DNA of 35,044 nucleotides from positions 157,608-192,651 of the forward strand of contig NW_004440113.1 in NCBI RefSeq assembly GCF_000330505.1, read 5' to 3'. Of the stretch, positions 29,414-35,044 are shown one piece after another. Under the pieces are notes generated by a model, which was not told where the DNA came from, did no database searches, and was given only the letters and a program-made list of their open reading frames with translations. Each line of letters opens with the position of its first letter. Positions within the stretch are counted from its first letter, which is position 1. Made by a program: the position numbers and the translations under genes. The DNA comes from Entamoeba invadens IP1 (taxonomy: Eukaryota > Evosea > Mastigamoebida > Endamoebidae).

Positions 29414-32400
29414 ATGCTTACTTTTATACTACTTTTTGCTTACGCTCTGTCACAAACAGGCATATGCAACACATACGTGACGATCGATTCCAGCACTACC
29501 ATTGATCAAACACTATTCAAGGGCACACAGAAGAATTGCTACATTATAATCAATAAAGGAGGTTCTATAACCATTGATGAATTCTCTGGGTTAGGAAAGC
29601 TTATCATATTAAATAGTAATACAGTCACACTTAAAAAATTCACTTCTGGCTTTATTGAAAACACTGGAACACTCACAATTCAAGGCGCTACTGTAGAATC
29701 AAAACTCCAGAATTTAGGAACAACCACAGTTGATTTCGCTGTTTCAACACTAACATTTGGATACCTTAGTAATTCAGGTACTTTGAAATTCAGTGAACCC
29801 ACAAGTTCAAACGAAGAAGAGGTTGTTCTCACTTTTAACCAATTTTATACATCTTCTGCTGTGGTTGTGTCTTCAAAGTATAAACTTAATATTGACTTAT
29901 TGGGAACCCTAGACGCCTCTATGGGTAGCACTGAGTCCATTGCAATTACTTCACAGAAGTTTAAAATCAAAGTTGCTCAAGTAGACTCTACTTATTTCTT
30001 CTCTCAATACTACAACGTCATCACCTTTTATAAGACCACCAATCCTCAACAACCATACGTAAAGTGCACAGCTACAAGCGGACTACCGCTCTCAAATCTC
30101 CCAAACAGTCAAGTAGAAGATATAATGTGTCCTTGCCACTTACTTGCAGCAGACTGTAGACTTGACTATGGAAACATCCCAACTACTGTTACCGTCGGAG
30201 TAGACACAAAACTGAACGAGGTGACGGGATCAGATGTCACTATCAAGGGATCAAGTGATGCTATCAAAATATTCATCACCACATTAAGCGCAACTAAATC
30301 ACATTTGCAAAGAGCTACATTTACGGTCACAACAGCATCAAATCCTGTTGATACAAATGGTGGAAGTGTCTCGTTTTCATCTTTTACTGGGACATCACTG
30401 GTCGGAAAGAACACAAAACTTGTAGTCTCGTCTACGACCACCCCAACATACACCATCGAAGGCGGTTCACTCATGTTACTCGCGTCTTCTGGTAAACCAA
30501 CAATCATAACAAATGGTACAACTGTTAAATCAACTGTCACTTTTGGTGCTATTTCTTTCAGTGCGACTGTCAACTTGGGCCAAAACGGAGAACTCGACTT
30601 AACAAGAATTACTGGCGTGTCAACTGGTAATGGTGCACCATCAATAATAGGAGTTTCAGGGGCAGTGGTATACCCACCATATTACCAAGATCCATTGCAA
30701 ACACTTGGACTTTTAAATAATGAATGGAAATCGTCATGCGATAAAATGAAATTAACATTTGACACTTCACCAACACCTCCAACCTGTTCTCTTTGTGAAG
30801 TTGAAGATCCTTTTAATATAGACCATTTTGGTTGCACAGCTTACAAGACAAGTGGTCTAAACACACTTACAGTGACTGGAGAAGTAGTTACAACAATTGG
30901 TTCAAAGAGTTTAACAGTCTATAGAGATGGATTAACTATAGCTACGTTGGCAACATTTTCCCTTCTGGATTTGTCGAACAGACAGAACATCGTCATCACA
31001 TCGAGCTCAACATCAACCACTCAAACAGTAAAAATCGTGCAACTCATTAACTACAAGTCGCTAACATTGAACGGTATAACCCTTGACTTGACAGGTGTTA
31101 CTGCTAATATAGCATTGGCGTCGCTCACTCTTGTGAACTCAGTTGTGAAATATCCAGCTCTTGTAAGTAGCACAAACAAAACAGTTAATATTGGGACCCT
31201 TTCGATGGACTCTAAAAGTAAGGTAGAGGTGCCAACTGGATATAAACTTGTTGTTGAGGCAGCAAACTTCGATATGTCTACACTCGAAGGTGATAACAAT
31301 GGTCCACTGATCAACACGGATTCATTTGCATCGTTTGTAGTTAACGGAATCGTTTCTGTTCGAGACCCTCCAACAGCAAGTGGCTATGTGATTATTGCCC
31401 AAAACCCGAAGCACCAAGTATTCCAGGGATCATTACCAACACAAATTCAGAACAAATGTTTCCAAAGAGCATTAGTGTATGTTGGTGGTTCTGATAGTTT
31501 CAGTTGTTCACATTTTACAGATTTAGCAACAAAAACATGTGTTGTTGATTCCAAAGCAATTAAAGACACTGTTAACTTAGATCTCTTTGAGAATTATGTT
31601 GACAATTATGATAATGCCTGCCCGTGTTATCATGATATCACTGGTAAAGGTGGCAATTGTTCTGTCCAATTGGCTGTTCCAACAGGTGTTACAAAGACAT
31701 TGGCATTTTCCACTAAAAATGAACAGCGATTTACTAACTTGGAACTCACTGGAAATGTTGAGACTAATATCAGCACTTTTGTTATCTACGATCAACTTAC
31801 TTTGAACAAAGGAGAAATTGTATTGGGTTCTGTTGGAACACTTAAAGTTTCGAACATTGTTGTGAATGATGATGCTCAATTGATTTTGAACACTCAGATC
31901 ACCATTGGTTCTATCACTGTCTTGGATGGAAAGAAGTTTATTATGACGTGTTCTGAAGACACTTTCATTGAAGGCACTAACACTGGAGAACCTATCAGTT
32001 TGGTTGTTAAAAAGACTTTAACAGTGAGAGGAACATCAACAGTTCTTACAGTGAGTTCTCTTGATGTCAAGTTGACAACCGACGTGACTAGTAAAGTCTC
32101 ATTACTTGGTAACAGCAAGCTTACATTTAAGGATGCCACGTTGTTATTTGAAAGAACGGCTTTGTCACATGCCACGATCATTGACGCTGAATCCACTTCT
32201 TCAATTGATTTTATTACTAAAGAAAGTGCGGACCCAGCTATTACCATTGAAATGACTGGAAAATCTGGAGCAGCCGAATGTAGTGCACTGGCTACATTTG
32301 CAACGCCAAGCCCATATGATCATAGATTCTCTGCAAATACCTCACAATCTGATATAGGATGTGCAGGTACAAAATGGGTTGTCTGTCCAGCCACTAACCT

Positions 32401-34807
32401 TATTAAAAAGTATGTTTGCTTTGGAAGTACTGAATGCTACTTTGTTGATCCCACCGCAGACACACCAACAACGGTTTTGGCTTCAATTGGTTCTTTGTAT
32501 CAAAACACTAAGGATTGTCCCTGCAGCAACAAGGAAGCGGGTGGAATTTATTCATCTGATTGTAACACAAGAATTCCTGGGACATATAGTGGAAGAACTA
32601 TAGCCAATATCACTGGTAATTTCAACAAATTAAAGGTCGAGTCGTCTCTTAAATTAATGTTCAAAGGCGACGTCTCTGTTGTCGAATTTTCATTGAGAGG
32701 AAAAATCGAAATGGCGGCTGAAACCAACGAAAAGGCGTCACTCACGATGAACACTATGAACGTGTACACCAAGCAACCGACTAAACTCACTTTTGAACTC
32801 CCAACTAAAATTGGTGCAACAAAGTCGGGTGAAACGTCTTCATTGTTATTATTATTCAAAAACACATCAATTATTGGACTTGGTAATGTTGCTAAAACAG
32901 CGGAGGGAGGAAAGATTATCTCTTACTTGGGAAATTCAACATCAGTGACTATCACTGCAGAACAGAGCTCAGAAGACAAAGAAGCCAAATTCACACTGCT
33001 TCTGGGACCTGAAGTTGCGAACTCTGATATCTCACTGAGTGGTAACATGCCATTCCATGTTCAAGGCGATTTCTTAGCTCGTTCGGTTGTTGTGAGTAGA
33101 GGTGGACATGGTGACGAAGTTGATAAAATGCCTTTTATTGTTCTTGAAGAGAACAGATACTTCTCAGTTGAGTCGTTGTCTGTTATTCCATTGGAGCTCA
33201 CATCGTATGTAGTGACGTACGCGTCTGACATATATCACGTGAGTATTGCAAATGAGGATAAGATGTCGCAGTCACTGAAGACAGACATAGACCACTCGAT
33301 GTTGCTGTACAAAACAAGTGCAGACGATGAGACAAGACCACCAATTCTATGTGAGTTGACTGTGCCTGTACCAGAAGAGCCAGACACTCCAGACGTAACA
33401 CCAACTGCTTTTGTCAAGATGGAAGGCGAAGACAACACAACAACAATTGTGTGTGTTGTACAGTACAACGAGACTGTAGCAGACAACGCAAAGATATACA
33501 ACAGAAGTGGATGTCCATGCAATGGAAGATACTGCGTGACTACAATAACAGCAGAATACACAGCACTCATCAACGCAACATCAATTGGATCATCCGGTCA
33601 AATAAACCAATTCATTGTTCAAAACACAAAAGCAGTTGAAGTTGCAAGTGACATTCTGAACACAAAGGTGATGACAGTCAATGGGGATGCACCAGTCGTC
33701 TTCTCGATCGACACGTTGACAGTTGGTAAAACATTTGAATTCAACGCAGACACCGTCAACATGACATTCAACAACACAAAGAAGATGAGCATTGCACCAT
33801 TCACAATCAACCAACCACAAGACTCAAACAAATCAATCCATGTAGCACTGTACTCACGCAGTTCGTCACTCTCTAACAACTTTGAATTCTCAAAGGTTGA
33901 TGTGTTTGATGACTTGGTTGTTGAAGATGCAGCAGACAACGAGCGAATGGCACTGTTTGTGACATCGTCTGCATCAACAAACATCACCAACTTGGAGGTG
34001 AGCAACGCACGACTCTATCTCCAACAGGGCAAATTCAACATTCTCGACAACGAAGTTGTCTTGCTCATCAAAAAGCCAGAGGCATTCCCACTGATGTTTT
34101 CAACTGGTGCTTCAGTCAGTTGGCCAGAAGGCACAATCAAGATCGTTGTCGACCCATCACTCCCCAAAGACGTGCCAATCTTCATCATGAGAGTTGGTCT
34201 TGGAAAGAACTTCACAGCTGAAAACGGTGTGAAATTCAGTGTTGTAGAAGGGACAAAAGCAACACATTTGAAGAGCGCGTCATTCTCGTCATACACTGTC
34301 AAACAAATCTGTTCGATTTATGTTGCACTTGTGCCAAGCGATTTTGTCGAAGCAGGATATGAGTGCCCAACAGATCCAACTGATGCAAGTGAACAAAACA
34401 ACCTTGAACCAATTGTCAAAAAGGATGTGCCAACATGGGTCATTGTCATCTTGATCATCATCGGTGTCTTCATTGTCATCATCTTGATCTTGTTTGTCGT
34501 ATTTATTGTTGTTGCAAGAAAGATCCTGTTGAGAAGAAGAAACCTGAAAGTGTTCAACGACGAAGACAACCTGTTCTTCCAAACAGCAGAATCATCAGAA
34601 GAGACAAAAGAAACAACAAAGGAGGAAACTAAAGATGACTCCCAGAAGTCGGACGAGTCTTCTTCGTCATCACTGTCATCGTCATCAAAATCAGACTCAA
34701 AATCAGGTTCTGGAAGCAAATCCGCAAGCGAGTCCAAGAGCAAATCAGACAACAAAGACAACAAAGACAACAAGTCAGAGAGCACAAACGACGGTTCCTC
34801 AGACTAA
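29414..34807 (+). CDS. Large repetitive surface protein, type I membrane, 1797 aa
   Basis: One uninterrupted frame from ATG 29414. A signal peptide covers about residues 1-14 (MLTFILLFAYALSQ). The ectodomain consists of Thr/Ser/Val-rich beta strands in regular short turns, which fits a beta-solenoid, and is divided by cysteine motifs: C458-S-L-C461, and C-P-C at 239-241, 736-738, 1035-1037 and 1367-1369, each followed by further Cys. So there are about five or six related modules of 220-330 residues. Residues 1675-1701 (W-V-I-V-I-L-I-I-I...) form a membrane span followed by Arg/Lys. The cytoplasmic tail of about 95 residues is acidic, then Ser/Lys/Asp-rich, and may be heavily phosphorylated. 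N-glycosylation sites (N-x-T/S) are frequent. I do not know the family; it is probably a cell-surface coat or adhesion protein. Confidence 0.9.
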   Translation: MLTFILLFAYALSQTGICNTYVTIDSSTTIDQTLFKGTQKNCYIIINKGGSITIDEFSGLGKLIILNSNTVTLKKFTSGFIENTGTLTIQGATVESKLQNLGTTTVDFAVSTLTFGYLSNSGTLKFSEPTSSNEEEVVLTFNQFYTSSAVVVSSKYKLNIDLLGTLDASMGSTESIAITSQKFKIKVAQVDSTYFFSQYYNVITFYKTTNPQQPYVKCTATSGLPLSNLPNSQVEDIMCPCHLLAADCRLDYGNIPTTVTVGVDTKLNEVTGSDVTIKGSSDAIKIFITTLSATKSHLQRATFTVTTASNPVDTNGGSVSFSSFTGTSLVGKNTKLVVSSTTTPTYTIEGGSLMLLASSGKPTIITNGTTVKSTVTFGAISFSATVNLGQNGELDLTRITGVSTGNGAPSIIGVSGAVVYPPYYQDPLQTLGLLNNEWKSSCDKMKLTFDTSPTPPTCSLCEVEDPFNIDHFGCTAYKTSGLNTLTVTGEVVTTIGSKSLTVYRDGLTIATLATFSLLDLSNRQNIVITSSSTSTTQTVKIVQLINYKSLTLNGITLDLTGVTANIALASLTLVNSVVKYPALVSSTNKTVNIGTLSMDSKSKVEVPTGYKLVVEAANFDMSTLEGDNNGPLINTDSFASFVVNGIVSVRDPPTASGYVIIAQNPKHQVFQGSLPTQIQNKCFQRALVYVGGSDSFSCSHFTDLATKTCVVDSKAIKDTVNLDLFENYVDNYDNACPCYHDITGKGGNCSVQLAVPTGVTKTLAFSTKNEQRFTNLELTGNVETNISTFVIYDQLTLNKGEIVLGSVGTLKVSNIVVNDDAQLILNTQITIGSITVLDGKKFIMTCSEDTFIEGTNTGEPISLVVKKTLTVRGTSTVLTVSSLDVKLTTDVTSKVSLLGNSKLTFKDATLLFERTALSHATIIDAESTSSIDFITKESADPAITIEMTGKSGAAECSALATFATPSPYDHRFSANTSQSDIGCAGTKWVVCPATNLIKKYVCFGSTECYFVDPTADTPTTVLASIGSLYQNTKDCPCSNKEAGGIYSSDCNTRIPGTYSGRTIANITGNFNKLKVESSLKLMFKGDVSVVEFSLRGKIEMAAETNEKASLTMNTMNVYTKQPTKLTFELPTKIGATKSGETSSLLLLFKNTSIIGLGNVAKTAEGGKIISYLGNSTSVTITAEQSSEDKEAKFTLLLGPEVANSDISLSGNMPFHVQGDFLARSVVVSRGGHGDEVDKMPFIVLEENRYFSVESLSVIPLELTSYVVTYASDIYHVSIANEDKMSQSLKTDIDHSMLLYKTSADDETRPPILCELTVPVPEEPDTPDVTPTAFVKMEGEDNTTTIVCVVQYNETVADNAKIYNRSGCPCNGRYCVTTITAEYTALINATSIGSSGQINQFIVQNTKAVEVASDILNTKVMTVNGDAPVVFSIDTLTVGKTFEFNADTVNMTFNNTKKMSIAPFTINQPQDSNKSIHVALYSRSSSLSNNFEFSKVDVFDDLVVEDAADNERMALFVTSSASTNITNLEVSNARLYLQQGKFNILDNEVVLLIKKPEAFPLMFSTGASVSWPEGTIKIVVDPSLPKDVPIFIMRVGLGKNFTAENGVKFSVVEGTKATHLKSASFSSYTVKQICSIYVALVPSDFVEAGYECPTDPTDASEQNNLEPIVKKDVPTWVIVILIIIGVFIVIILILFVVFIVVARKILLRRRNLKVFNDEDNLFFQTAESSEETKETTKEETKDDSQKSDESSSSSLSSSSKSDSKSGSGSKSASESKSKSDNKDNKDNKSESTNDGSSD

Positions 34808-35044
34808 TCAAATCCTTTGCTTCTTTATTTTTTTTATATTACACATATATCGTCAAATTTAAAAAACGGACTGATAAATGTTCCACTATTAATTAAACAA
34901 TAAATACTTAAGTTTTTAAATAATCCGATTTTTGGATCAAAAAAAGTTAAGATGAAGATATTCCTTATTTAGTCTTAACCCTTCCAATACCAGAAATATG
35001 ATTGTTATAACACACATAAAAATGAATACAGTAAAAATTCTATC
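34808..35044. other. 3' flank of the large surface protein gene
   Basis: AT-rich; a T-run at 34827-34836 may belong to the 3' end region. No gene is visible before the window ends. Confidence 0.4.

Noticed and set aside
30166..30573. 135-codon antisense frame within the large surface protein gene, and similar ones at 31577-34785
   Set aside because: They lie opposite a long, well-supported gene and show no independent domain or promoter.

Overview
The window looks like nuclear DNA of an Entamoeba species. The evidence is very AT-rich intergenic DNA, compact genes that mostly lack introns, and seven introns that can be placed by frame logic, all opening with GTTTGT, the strongly conserved Entamoeba 5' splice site. 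Some promoters carry GAAC and TATA-like elements of Entamoeba type. The two DNA transposons and the moderate GC of the exons suggest a transposon-rich species such as E. invadens rather than E. histolytica; this species guess is inference.

Layout. 310-3438 (+) encodes an ankyrin-repeat protein with a BTB-like C-terminus. 3639-4061 (-) is a small EF-hand protein. 5213-7499 is a complete hAT transposon with 13-bp perfect terminal inverted repeats, a 7-bp target duplication and a transposase broken by one frameshift. Only 77 bp beyond its target duplication lies a second element, 7584-10418: 2.8 kb, about 40-bp imperfect inverted repeats, a nearly perfect 8-bp duplication and no convincing coding sequence. 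10560-13947 (+) is a CHD-like chromatin remodeller (tandem chromodomains plus a SNF2-like module) that has lost its ATPase motifs and is split by a frameshift. 14819-16961 (+) is a two-exon Lys/Glu-rich helical protein with a possible starch-binding-like N-terminal domain. 17783-18760 (+) is a SANT/Myb-type nuclear protein.

The right half begins with a cation-diffusion-facilitator (ZnT-like) transporter (18868-20463, -) whose TM2 metal-site histidine is serine. Next come a two-exon 715-aa protein of unknown function (20783-23035, -), a Ras-type GTPase (23818-24405, -), a six-exon cysteine-rich surface protein (25389-27422, -), a 92-aa secreted peptide (28321-28599, +) and a 1797-aa surface protein with repeated CPC-containing modules (29414-34807, +).

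The genes do not form an obvious pathway. There is a loose group of nuclear proteins (chromodomain/SNF2-like, SANT) and another of secretory or surface proteins (25.4-34.8 kb). The strongest new observations are the cysteine-rich gene with five introns all in phase 1, its short exons each coding one cysteine module; the pseudo-ATPase CHD-like gene; the altered transporter site; and the two neighbouring transposons. No rRNA, tRNA or CRISPR array was recognised.
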